Below, in pieces: positions 43,697-55,315 of a stretch of DNA of 64,000 bases; positions within the stretch are counted from its first letter, which is position 1; each line of letters starts with the position of its first letter. A program made the translations under genes and the position numbers. The notes under the pieces were generated by a model. The model did not search any database. It was not told where the DNA came from and worked only from the letters and a program-made list of their open reading frames with translations. The DNA is from Lithodes maja (Eukaryota > Arthropoda > Malacostraca > Decapoda > Lithodidae): positions 1-64,000 of the forward strand of contig JBAKBP010013070.1 of NCBI GenBank assembly GCA_037953745.1, read 5' to 3'.

Positions 43697-46600
43697 TGTC
43701 TTGTCATGTTGCAAATTTGATTTTAAATAATATTTTGACATTTAACATTTAGCTTCTTTATTCATGCAGAGTTTAGTAAAATTTGCCAGAACGTCCCGGA
43801 CTTCCCAAACTTGACTACTTCCTTTAACGTGACGATAGTGCGTTGTTATATGTGCGATTAGTTTGCTTGGGAAACAGATTAACTTGTTCATGTAGTAATG
43901 TACACCCTATGTGGTGGATTGTGTTCTTTTATTTAATAATTTTCATTTTAGTAAGCGTTGTTTCCACATAGCGATTTTGATAATTTAATTTGACTTTATA
44001 TTGTCCTTGTCTCAATTTTGGTTTGTTTAGTTTGCATGTTTTACATTTTAATTTATATAGGTTCAGGGACAGTATAGATGTGAGGCCGGTCTGTACTAGT
44101 GGCAGCATTAGTATACGACGTGTTCCCCATGTACTGTCCCTTCCTTTACTTGTATTCGTTGACGAACCAGGACCGGCCACGGACTATGTGTCAGAATAAT
44201 TCTCTGTACCCTCGCACCCGGCAAAATTATAAAAACTTAAAAATGAAGAATAATAATGACAATAACCGGCGTCTTTTCGATGATAACTGTAAATGTAAAC
44301 TCTGTGTGAATTAATTTGATTTTGAACATCAAACATTTTTTAAAAGTTACATTACCAATACAAAATTTTAGTTTTTATATTCTTCTGTTAATGTAACATC
44401 TCCATGTAAAGTAAAGAATGTTATCTATTTAATAACCTGTGATAAATGTGGTATGCAATATGTTGGAAAGACGGAGCAATGTTTAAGAGAAAGAGCCTAC
44501 GGGCATAGATCAGGAATTAAGAACGGCATCAACTCCAAGATTCTTCTATATAAGCATTTTAACACAGATTGTACTAAATTTGATTGTAAATACAAAATTA
44601 TAGAAATTGTTCAAAGTAATCAAAATGTTTTGGATAGAGAAAATTATTGGATTGGAAAATTAATGACCATCTATCCATTTGGACTTAACAATCAAATAAA
44701 AAATGTAGGCAACATTTTGTATAAAGATTTATTAAAAAACGATTTTAATAACCCATATTTTAACTTCCCTGTTTTAAACAGAAGACCTGGTAGACACGGT
44801 AATAGAAGACTAAATACATTTAATAAAAAGAAAAACAGGTCTGATATTAAAATTATTGTTAATATTTTATATTCATTATATCGAAATTTCGGAATTAAAA
44901 AATTCAAAGATTCATTGAAAGGCCTACAAAAGAAAAGTTTTTCTCCTTTTATAGAAAATATTCTAAACAATAAACATAATTTCACAAATAAATTTAAGAA
45001 TATAGTCTTTGCTTTTATGGGATATATTAGAGCTAATTCTAAGAAATCCAAAGATAACCGTATTAAAGATAAAGTCATGTCCACTTTAAATTATTCCTCT
45101 AAAATTTTAGACAAAATTAATGTTAACAGTCTTATTAATTCAAAGAAAGTTAAGTCCATGTTACCAGATGGTTGTAAAGATTTCAAACCATTAATAGTGT
45201 ATTCATATGAACGACCTGTTGGGTCTATTATTTGTAATTATAATAAAGTTTTAGGGAATCTTTCAGATAATGATATTTTCAATAATAATAAATGTGTGTG
45301 TGAAAGAGTCATGGATATGCCAGCTAGCAGACGTGATGCACTAGCAAAGTTCATTTATAGTCCGATATGTCACATATTAACAGGTGATGTAGAACTAGTT
45401 AAACATTTTGCAAACGACAAATTAGCGGAGCTATGTCGTAAAGGGTTTAAATTTAGAACAGGGAGTAATAAAGTAACATGGGGCATAATTTTAAAAGATA
45501 TTGTTTTTTCAGTCAATAAATTAAAAGATAAATTGTTAAAAATTGCGTGCTGCGATGCGAGAGAACTAGAAGCATGGTCTAAATTATTAATTAAGTTAAT
45601 TAGAAATAAAATTTTCTCGCTTAAAAATGAATTTAATCTTTCAGATTTTATAGACTATAATTATAATAAGCTTAAAGCTGATTTAATAAATTTACATAAA
45701 CATTTTGTAATCACTACAGTAGATAAAGCCAGCAATAATTATAGCTTCACATGTAAGAAATTTTATCTTGAAAACATGAAAAAAGAATTAGGTATTAAGG
45801 GTAACATATTACGTAAAAATATTTGCGGTAATTCTGTTTATGAAATTCAAAATAATCTGAATATTGATAACTTAATCGATGAACATACCAAGAAAAATAT
45901 AACATTTGATATTAAACTTTCTGATAAGAACAAGTGCATTGCAAAATTATACATGTTACCTAAATTTCATAAAAGACCTTATAAATATCGCTTTATTGCC
46001 GGAGCAAAATTTGCTACCACTAAAACTCTATCAGAACAAGTCGTAAATTGCTTAAAATACATTAAAAGTACTCATAAAAGATATTGTAATACCATCATGA
46101 GAAGAACTGGCATTAACTATTATTAGAGTGTTGACAATTCGTTAGAAGTTATTGATAAAATAAATACCATGCCGAAAGTTACCTCGGTACATAGCTTCGA
46201 CTTTTCAACTTTGTATACCAATTTGCCTTTAGATTTAGTATATTCAGAGCTTTGCTTTATTATAGATTTGCACTTTGACAGGTTCGTTAGGAATGGTAAT
46301 TATTTCATAAATGTTTATACATATTTTAATAATGCATCACTTAGCTCTACTCCCACTAGTTCTGTATATTTTGATAGAACTAAACTTAAAGATGCCCTTA
46401 AATTCCTCCTTTTCAATACTTATGTTAGATTCGGCCCGTACATTTTCAAACAAATATTAGGAATTCCTATGGGTGCAAATGCTAGCCCTTTAATTGCAGA
46501 CTTATTCTTGCTTGCTTTAGAATTTAAATATATAAAAGACTTAGTTGACAGTAGCAAGAAAAATAAAATCCCAGAAAAATTAGCACTTGCTAAACTGTTA

Positions 46601-47502
46601 AGTAATAATAGTAGATATATTGATGATATTCTTGTTTGCAATTTGTTAAATTTTAATCAAGTTGCTAAACTTATTTACCCTAATTCTATTCCCCTCACAC
46701 AATGTAACGTAAATTAAGTTGAAAATTTTCTTGATATAAATATAGAGATTGTTAATGAACAGTGCATACTTAAAGTATATCACAAAGTTGATGATTTTAA
46801 TTTTAACGTAATAAATTTTCCTTTCCCTAGTAGTAATATCGATAGTAAAATAACTTATAATTGTTTTTATTCCCAATTAATAAGATTTTGTAAAATCTGC
46901 ATTAAAGTAGATGACTTTTGGGCTAGAGCTAGGTTACTATACAGACTCTTAGTGGACAGAGGTTTTGAGGCAAGTAAATTGTTCCATAAATTTAATCTTT
47001 TTAGGGTCAATTATTGTGACTGTATTCTAAAATTTGACATCAATAATTTGAATCAAGCATTTTTAACTTGAAGTTTCTTGTATAACCTCTGCTTACTTTT
47101 TGTCTGTATTTATTGTTTTTTGTCTGTATTTATTGTTTATCTTTTTCTTTTTCTATTATTAATATTAATATTGATGATTTTTTAAATTTATTGTTCTTGT
47201 TAAAAGAGTACTCTTTGTTTAAATCTGTTGTTACTTCATATTTTGCAATTATTTGTCTTTATATTATATGTATTCATTGTCGATAGTATCAATTGCTTAC
47301 TTTTGCGATTTCCTTAGTTTATTTGTGCTATAAATGTAGGTTATTTGTAGGGTAGTTATTTATAGGAGTCACTTGAGGCATGCTATGCTTACAGGTACCT
47401 ACCCGATAGCACTATCGTTAGTGAGTGCTGTACTGTATTTTATATATTATTTTGTAATAGTATAGATATCTTATCAATATTTGTATTTTGTACTATTGTT
47501 AA
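43697..47502 (+). mobile_element. Naiad-type Penelope-like element, copy 2 (uninterrupted)
   Basis: This is a complete 3,806-base unit between two copies of the leader sequence. It preserves the empty sites of the CTAA MITE and of the LINE found in copy 1. The 3' untranslated part (47072-47502) includes a duplicated TTTTTGTCTGTATTTATTGT. No hammerhead motif was recognised, as reported for the Naiad clade. Confidence 0.9.
44220..47071 (+). pseudogene. Naiad PLE polyprotein, copy 2, three in-frame stops
   Basis: The main open part is 44453-46126 (557 codons). Coding is recognisable upstream through TAG at 44371-44373 (shared with copy 1) and a private TAA near 44312. Domains in order: CKCKLC; GIY-YIG (VIYLITCDKCGMQYVGKT, R/H residues in RERAYGHRSG, E in DRENYWIGKL); basic linker; the CxC motif (KCVCERVMDMP, 45293-45301); RT with VDKASNNYSF, LPKFHKRPYKYRFIAG, FDFSTLYTNLP, GIPMGANASP and YIDDILV. 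A TGG-to-TAG change at 46124-46126 and a 3-base deletion creating TAA at 46717 break the RT. The C-terminal part runs to TGA at 47069-47071. N-terminal endonuclease plus CxC defines the Naiad/Chlamys branch of Penelope-like elements, relatives of telomerase RT. Confidence 0.88.
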
Positions 47503-47860
47503 TGTCTTGTCATGTTGCAAATTTGATTTTAAATAATATTTTGACATTTAACATTTAGTTTCTTTATTCATGCAGAGTTTAGTAAAAAATTTGCCAGAAC
47601 GTCCCAGACTTCCCAAACTTGACTACTTCCTTTAACGTGACGATAGTGCGTTGTTATATGTGCGATTAGTTTGCTTGGGAAACAGATTAACTTGCTCATG
47701 TAGTAATGTACACCCTATGTGGTGGATTGTGTTCTTTTATTTAATAATTTTCATTTTAGTAAGCGTTGTTTCCACATAGCGATTTTGATAATTTAATTTG
47801 ACTTTATATTGTCCTTGTCCCAATTTTGGTTTGTTTAGTTTGCATGTTTTACATTTTAAT
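47503..47860 (+). repeat. Third, partial Naiad unit (pseudo-LTR)
   Basis: Only the first 358 bases of the unit are present. They match 36271-36628 and 43697-44054 with a few changes, including a local expansion of the A run near 47585. The match ends at ACATTTTAAT. A partial unit at one end of a tandem is the usual Penelope pseudo-LTR arrangement. Confidence 0.88.
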
Positions 47861-48607
47861 AGGTTATAACCCTTTCATACGATTATGACGCTTCTTTCGG
47901 ATATTCTGAGGATATAGCTAGGTACATTTATAATTATCACATCCAAATCGATTATTTGTATATGGATATATACACAAAGTCTTAAAACTGTTATCAAGCT
48001 CCGAAAGTCTGAATCGGATTGAGTTTCGACCCTGTGTAGGAGCAGGGTTGAGTTGCTTGATATTGGACACCCTTTTATAGCATTTGGGTGTGAAATACGA
48101 CACCATTTCCAGTCTATTGGAGATAGTGATGGTAAAGGAAAATGCGGCTTAAGTATGTGTGTTGGAAGGAAGATAATGTGTTATGTTTACTAGAAGGATC
48201 GTTTCTTGCTAAGAAGACGTATATGTATGTGTGTTGGAGGAAAATTAATAAAAGAGTTAATCTGTGAATAAAACACATCTACATTTCCACATTATAATGA
48301 CGAATGTATGGGCCGTCTCAATATGATTCAGTCTACCCTACTTCAGACACTTCCGTTGCCGGGGTGAGTGACCCTGACATTCCCGTGTTGGGCGTGGTCG
48401 CACTTCCTTATTGATTTCGTTCCTAGGGATTTCGTTTCCCGGGGATTTCGTTCCCGGTGTATTTTACAGACTAACATAAGATAATCCTTATAGCTACCAG
48501 AGATCCTTCCAGGTTCGGCTTGAGACTCGGTACAAGACGGACGTGCGCTCCTACTGACCGTACCAGACGGATAACTACTACTCTCCTTTCACTTTCATCA
48601 TGGATAA
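47861..48607. other. Non-coding stretch with a small flanked insertion-like segment
   Basis: No gene is seen. At 47872 a piggyBac-type end (CCCTTTCATACGATTATGAC) occurs without a recognisable partner. A 58-bp segment (48167-48224), also present at about 34092-34153, lies between direct repeats of GTATGTGTGTTGGA (48153-48166 and 48225-48238). GATTTCGTTCC-type units repeat three times at 48414-48455. Confidence 0.5.
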
Positions 48608-50220
48608 TTGGGCGTGCCCATCGGATCGTTAGTCCTTCTGGGTCGTGGAAGTACCAGATATGTAGCGATTCTCTCAATATTTACTGCAGTATTCCTCATA
48701 TTCATTGGGATTGTCAAACTTTTGTACCTGTTCTACCGCCATTTTGATACCCTCTCATCTACATTTCCAGGAACCTCTATCTACGGAGAGTTAGCTGGGC
48801 TGTGGTCGCGGTCGGACGTCTTCGGTGCCCAGCGAATCTGCGGCATTAAGGGGCAACTCTACTTAGTCGGTCCCGGTGTTGTCTGCCACGTCTGTGGTCC
48901 AGCGGCCTCTCCCCCCGGCTCCATCCCCTTCCTCCATGCTGCCCTGCTCTGCCTTCGTTATCCTCTGCTCATCATCTGTGCTTGGCTTCGCTCTGTGCTA
49001 TCTTTGTTCTTCTGGTTGGTGGGGCCCGGCGATTCCCTGGGCCTGTGACACGTGGCTCGCCCGCTGGAGGGACGCGGCGCCCACGGTGGTCGGCTCTGGT
49101 ATCGGCAAATCCTCGGCTTTCTACAGGGTTCCTTAGAGGACCCCACCCCCGTCGGTGCCTGGGCCGCCTTCAGCTTCTGGGGATTGTGTTGGCCCCTCCG
49201 TCCTCGCCTCTTCTCTTCGCCACGTGTCTCTTCCTGCCGGGTGTCATCGTTCATCGCTTCATCTTCCATTACATCCTCGAGTCCTGGTAATGTTGTTGCC
49301 CTTATGCTAGCGGCTCAAGACATGTCTTGTTTACTCACGCTCATTGAGGTTCAGACTAAATTTAAAACCTATGCTTTTCAGGTAGCAAACAAAGAACTGT
49401 CATGTGATAACCCGGAATTATTAAGGGTATTTCAATTATATTCTTTTGATGATCGTATAGCTCACCAATTACATAACTCCCCTATACCCTTGTTGACCAT
49501 TGGGTCTCCGACATCCTCCATGGCATCCGCACAGAGCTCCTCTCCCCCTGCAAAGAGGAGCTGCTTAATGTCACCGGACCGCCACCACCTTACCCAGCCG
49601 GCTCCCCCGGCGGGCAACCTGAAGCGCATGGACAGCATAGAATATCTGCCTGACAAGATCCGACGGCTCTCGAGCCCACCACGACGTGTGCTACTTTCTA
49701 ATGAAACTCCTACTCCTGTACAAATAGATCTCACGGGATCACTGCAGGCAGGTTTGGCGACCTCCTCAGGGACGCAGGGTGTTAGTCCCGGTCTCCCTGA
49801 GCCGGATGCCGACCCCCCTCACTTGGCCACTAGACTGAGACAATCTGTACATGTGAGGCTCCAAGGTTCTAAGTTAGTATTGTCACATAAACAGGCTCAC
49901 CAAAACGACATGGCTCATACCTCTACTCAGTCTCCGGGTGTACTTATACGTCAGATGCGGTTACGACCATAAGGTCTCACGCGACACTCCTGGCTCCTTC
50001 TAAGGACCAGCCCGGATTAACAGTCGCCCTCAAGGTTATAGGTTCGCAGAATGCGACCAACCCATTAACACCTCAGCCGCGTGACCAGAAGTCACCGGCT
50101 TGCGGTTCACCCCACCCGGCTACGGCTAGTAGTAGTCTGACGCTGATGAACACTGTTACGTATCTTGATCCTCAAGTGGTTAACTTGATGAAACTAGATA
50201 GCACAGAGATATATATTTAG
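48608..50220 (+). pseudogene. Unrecognised coding-like region, possibly gag-like
   Basis: Three open segments follow one another. 48608-49048 has a hydrophobic start (AILSIFTAVFLIFIGIVKLL). 49052-49972 is in the same frame after one TGA. A run after a minus-one shift continues from 49972 to a stop at 50220 (SKDQPGLTVALKVIGS ... LDPQVVNLMKLDSTEIYI). The most protein-like part begins near 49297 (LAAQDMSCLLTLIEVQTKF, PELLRVFQLYSFDDR) and is followed by Ser/Pro-rich sequence with IEYLPDKIRRLSSPP. GC content (about 55%) and codon use differ from the AT-rich surroundings. I recognise no family. It may be a gag-like ORF of an element whose other parts are missing, or a degraded gene. Exon boundaries cannot be decided from sequence alone. 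Confidence 0.35.
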
Positions 50221-50568
50221 GTATCAGTCAGCTGAAGGCAAAATGAAAGTAAAATCTAATAAAATTATTTACTGTTGTTACTTCCTTTCCTTTTGGATCT
50301 TAGGACTTGGTATCCTTTATTGACTGATAGTCTTTAATTATGGAAAAATACTGAAACTAATTAAAGTCATGTAGTATTTATAAAGAATTATTATTTAACC
50401 GAAGCTTAGTAGGCTATGGTTATGAACCGAATAAGTTATATGTAAAGAAGGACTATTAATTATATATCAAGTCTTGAAAGATAAATATTAAAGTAAGAAT
50501 ATTTCTGTCTCTTACCCTTTTTGAAATGAATAGATAGTTTTCTTATATCATGTCCTTTTATTTATATT
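50221..50568. other. AT-rich spacer, nothing recognised
   Basis: This 348-base AT-rich stretch lies between the unrecognised coding-like region and the next long LTR. No ORF, repeat or RNA signal was seen. Confidence 0.6.
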
Positions 50569-53146
50569 TGTTATGCCCTGTTTTTCTACAGGTTTAACTT
50601 GGGTAATGTGAGTTTTAAATGACTGGGCTGCATGCACAATACAAGATATGAGGAATAGAGAACACAAAGAAACACATGGTAGCAAGTTACATGATCACGT
50701 TTATTTATATACCACTGCATAATACTCGTGCAAGACAATATAATAGAATCGAACAACACTAGCATAAGTGGATCTGGATGGAGCCTAGTCTCCCACTTCC
50801 AACGTTCAGGTATTAATCTTCTGATCACTGGCTTTAATTCAACAGGTTTATATACCGAAGACCATCAATGTTACTTATAGAATCATATTCACTGTTAGAT
50901 TTATTACGGGTAGCTCTGGTGCACAAGTAGTAGTTCACAGACTAGATTAGACACTCATATTTTAGAGCACGGGAATTCTAGTAACCTCAGGGGGTACTGA
51001 TCTAAGTTTTATATTCTTGTCTCAGAAATACATAGAACGCAAATCAGTGGGCGGACATTCAGATATCACTAGGGTTTCCTTCTAGGTAATAATATCTGGA
51101 TATATGGTTGATTACGAGAGTTAGTATCGCCTGTTAATTATTGAACACTGATACGCTTAGCACTTCCTAATTGAATGGTTATATGAATTATACTGGGGCA
51201 AAGAGATAGCCACTTCGTAGAAATATTAATTAGTGAATCTCTAAACAGCACAGTAATATGTAGTACTGATAAAGGGAATCTCGGGTAGTATCTGATGGGT
51301 CTGGTCCTGGTTATCTTGCGTCCATGATGTTGGGGGCTAACGACTGGTTCCGCGGCCGTCCAGGGGGTCCATATGTGTGAAGTTCTCAAATACGTGGGCA
51401 GGTCCTTCTATCCAAATCTGCCACGGAGTCTGCCGGCTCTGGAATCTCAACTCCGGAACAACACAAGGGCAGAGCTAGAAGTTAACTGCAGGGTAGTGAC
51501 CCCTGGTTGGTGTCTAGCTTTCAACTGATTTGACTGGGGGCGGGAGCTAGATTTATAGGCTCGGTTCTGGACCCTGTAGACAGTAGGGATCTCGAGTCTT
51601 ATGGACTTATTTGAGCTCTCAATAGATATGGGGACTAGGTAAAATGGTATTTACTGTTGTGGCACATGGCTATAGGAAGCCTTTATATTTCCATATAACT
51701 GAGCCTTAGTAAGAGGTACTATTTTGGCTATACTGGAAGTATTTAGGGGAGAGAGACTGGATCTACTTTGCGAGGAGGATGGGGACAGCTGTGATACGAG
51801 CGTCTCTCTTAGATTGTTCAATCTTCATTCTATGGTATAGCTGAGGTGCTAATTTAGTGATCAGAGTATGCAAGAAAGGTAAATGGTTTATTGTGAGTTA
51901 ATAGAGGTTAGTAAAGGTGTTAGTCATGCATGGTTAGTTCATTGATAGGAAGAATTCCTGTGCTACCTGGCAATGACTCAGAAGTCAAAACAGGGGCCAG
52001 GTATACCTCCGCGGGGGTGGGGGTCTCCCTCCTCGGGTGGGCAAAAAGGGGGAGCTGGGCGCCCTCTCTCTGTGATAGTCGTCCGGCGGCTGTGGCTAGG
52101 GGCTTGCCATATCACCAGTGTTTGTAATAACCCTCTGTGTATGAGACAGATGTGGGTGTCCTTAATACCAAAACCGAAGGTGCCTTAGCTAGCTGGTTTT
52201 ACTCGGCTGGTTGTTAATTGTAGGGTTTGCTGGATGTGGTGGAGACTGGGTTGCTAACTCTGCCACATTTATCTGGAAGTATGGCAATAGAAGTTAGTTA
52301 CTGGCGAGGCGGCTAGCCTCGCACCGACGAAGGAGGCAAGGGGAAGACGTATGACAATTGTGGAAAAGTAAATGGAAAAAAGGTGAACACAATGGCGGAT
52401 AAAAATACTTAACCTAAGGATTGAATACATAGATTTATGGGGCGATGGGTCTTCAGAAGCTTAGTCTGGCAAGACAAGATGTTAGGGAATGTTAATATTA
52501 ATACTTAAACTAAGGATTGCATACATCGATGAACGACGACATTATAGTCGTCGTCCTAATAAGGTGATGAAACCTGGTTGATCTGTACTTGGCACAATAC
52601 GACACAAGGACAGTGCCGCTATGTCGTATCAATACTGGTGGCAGTAATATTATAGAGACACTTAGTTACTAGAGGAACAATGCAAGGGGGCGACTGAGCA
52701 CGGGTTACATATATATATACTCGTCATGGGAAATGATATACGAGGTCTAGGGACAGGCGTGGTTGTTTTAACTTCTAAGATATATAACATCTACTTCTCG
52801 GATGTAAGAACATACATAGATATAATTATGGCTGTCTGATGTGTTGGCATTGGCTCAACATAGGGACAGGGCATGGGTGTTTTTAATATGAATGTATATT
52901 CCTGTTCATCATCTTTGTAGTTAAGAGTGTAGGACACGAGGGGGTAGTGTACGTGAGGTGTGGAAAAATGGTCAGTTTAGAAGGGGTATCTAGGTGCGGC
53001 CTGGAGCTGCTTATTCCTGCGGGCTTGGGCCTGTCTGAATTGGCTGGCTCGGTCAGCTGGTCCTTTCGTTCTGTGTACCTTTCCTTTGGGTGTTTCTGTG
53101 TGGTGTTCGTTCGTGGCTTCTGTGGTGGGCTTCTCGTTCTGGGGCA
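50569..53146 (-). mobile_element. Long LTR of the gag-only family (copy D), internally deleted
   Basis: It starts TGTTATGCCC at 50569, and on the minus strand begins TGCCCCAGAACG at 53146, preceded by the purine tract AAGGAGAGGGAAGTAAAAA. At 2,578 bases it is shorter than copies B and C. A block equivalent to 22520-23145 is missing at 52330, and the outer part is missing after CGTTCTGGGGCATTTT. That phrase and CCTGTGGCATTTTA are near-repeats in copy B, which may explain the second deletion. It is the 3' LTR of an element whose internal region continues to the right. Confidence 0.8.
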
Positions 53147-55311
53147 TTTTTACTTCCCTCTCCTTCATTATAGGCTAGTCCTCGAGCCTCAAGGGTGAAG
53201 TAAAAAGAAGCATAGTCATGGTGGGAAGGTAGATGTTTGTCGTGGGACTTGAGTCGCTTGACGATGTTTTATTTTGAGGGGAAGAACGTTTTACAGGTGA
53301 AGGTAAAGTGTTTAACAATGTATAGAACAAATTTAAAAGATAGTCAGAAAAGTGTAGGTTAACAAGAAAAGTAGTATGACTAAGGGAAAAAAATATAATA
53401 TATACAGTATATGGAAAACATGTAAATTTAAGAAAGAACAGATAATTAAGAACACAGGAAAATTAAGAAGAGGTAAAGTGTTTAACAATGTATCAAACAA
53501 ATTTAAAAGATAGTCAGAAAAGTGTTGGTTAACAAGAAAAGTAGTATGACTAAGGGAAAACAAAATATACAGTATATGGAAAACATGTAAATTTATAGAA
53601 TCATGCCCAATCGCTTAGGAATTGAAAACAATAAAAAAAAATTAAGTACCATAATATCCTCATCATCATCAGGGGGGGTTATTTAGGGTCGCCGTTAGTT
53701 CTGTCGTTAGGAATGTGGGTTTGGGGGCGAGCTGGCCCGGGGCCAGTTTTGGAGGGGGGTCTAAGTGGTTTCGGTCGGGGGTAGTGATAGGGGGGTTTTA
53801 AAGATGAAACAGGCAGGTCGAGTCGGGGTTGTTGTTGCGGAAGAGGTTGGTGCTGGGGAGGGGTTGAATTGTGTAGAGAGTTGTGGTCGCGAGTGGGGTT
53901 TGGGGAAGGGTGAGTAAGGCTGAAAGTTGAGAGTTTACTATGATCGGGTGGTTTGGAGGTTTGGGGTGTGGGGATTTGATAGGGAGATGGTGGGGGGGGG
54001 GGGGGTCTGGGCAGGCAGGGTTGTGGTTTGAGAGGGGTTGAATTTGGACTGATTTTATTTTCGGGAGAGACATGGATGGGATTTCGAGGAGTGGTAGAAG
54101 TTGAGAGGTTGATTATGTTGTTTGGGGCGAGAGAGAGAGTATTTTGGGGTTTAGCCAAGGTGGAAAAAGTTTTGTGGTTGGATTGGGATGGGAGTGGTAT
54201 TTTGTCGAGCGGGATCTTTGGGGATGGAATTTAGGGCGGGTGGGGTAACGGTGAAGAGGGAGGTAAGATAGGGGGGAAAAAGGAGGTAGGGGTTATGTAC
54301 GGGGGTGATTGTTCGTTCTGAATGTGGCCGTGAGAGGTTAGGCTGGCAGGGTGGGAATTGGTGGAGGTTGAAAGTTTAGCTGGGCTCATGATGGTGGGGG
54401 ACCGACTGGTGAGCAGGTGTTCGGTACGCATGAGGGGGGGGAAATAACTTTGGTGGGGGTCACGCGTGAGGGGGGGATTAACGGCGCGTGTGAGAGGATC
54501 AGAGTGGTGGGGTGTGTCGGTGGCAGTGACGGTTTGTTTAGAGGTTATATGGGATTGGTGGGTTTGTCTGTCATGAGGGGGTGAGTCAAGTGTGGGGTTT
54601 TGAAGTTTATTAGGGGTGTGAATTGTGGGGGGGTGGAAGGGAGCTACTGACGGAAAACTGTCACAAGGGAAATTTTGTTGGTGGGGGGATAGCTGAGCAT
54701 TTCTGGGGGAAGGGGGGGAATATGGTTGGGTCCCTAGGTCGTCACGCGTGAGGGGAGGATTAACGATGCGTGTGGGAGGATCAGAGTGGTGGGGTGTGTC
54801 GGTGGCAGTGACGGTTTGTTTAGAGGTTATATGGGATTGGTGGGTTTGTCTGTCATGAGGTGGTGAGTCAAGTGTGGGGTTTTGAAGTTTATTAGGTGTG
54901 TGAATTGTGGGGGGGTGGAAGGGAGCTACTGACGGAAAACTGTCACAAGGAAAATTTTGTTGGTGGGGGAATAGCTGAGCATTTCTGGGGGAAGGGGGGG
55001 GAACATGGTTGGGTCCCTAGGTCGTCACGCGTGAGGGGAGGATTAACGGCGCGTGTGGGAGGGTCAGGGTGGTGAGAGGTGAGCGAGTTAGAAAACGGGA
55101 TTTGTTGGGGGGACTGCGGCGGGTTGGTGGGGGAAGAGTTAAGTGTAGAACAGGGGTTATTGGTAGAGGACTGATGTATTGATTTGGGGTTGTTAACAGG
55201 ACGAATTTGGGGAATTTTCTTGGTGTCAGTCTCGGTCTGGTTAAAGGTTATGTGGGACTGGGGAGGATTAGTGGGGGCAGAGTTAGGCATAGGACATGGG
55301 TTTTTGAGGGA
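53147..55311 (-). pseudogene. Internal region and proline-rich gag-like sequence of copy D
   Basis: Minus-strand frames at 54158-53679, 54431-54231 and 55362-54943 match the proline-rich part of the gag-like gene at 25081-27658. Here the G run at about 54396 has five bases and gives RSP-TIMSPAKLS without a shift, while the other copy has six and is shifted. Stops and indels remain. The N-terminal capsid-like part is not in this window. The element is split by the gypsy insertion at 55316-63731 and continues at 63736-64000. Confidence 0.65.
54475..55311. repeat. ~283-bp tandem repeats in the gag-like tail
   Basis: GGATTAACG(G/A)(C/T)GCGTG recurs at 54475, 54757 and 55040 (periods 282 and 283). 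Each unit contains GGAGCTACTGACGGAAAACT and ATAGCTGAGCATTTCTGGGG. The paralogous internal region at about 25965-26195 has one unit. The repeat expands the proline/threonine-rich tail of the protein. Confidence 0.82.
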
Positions 55312-55315
55312 GGAG
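55312..55315. repeat. Gypsy target duplication, left copy (GGAG)
   Basis: GGAG precedes the left LTR and also follows the right LTR at 63732-63735. A 4-base duplication is within the normal range for Ty3/gypsy integrases. Confidence 0.8.
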
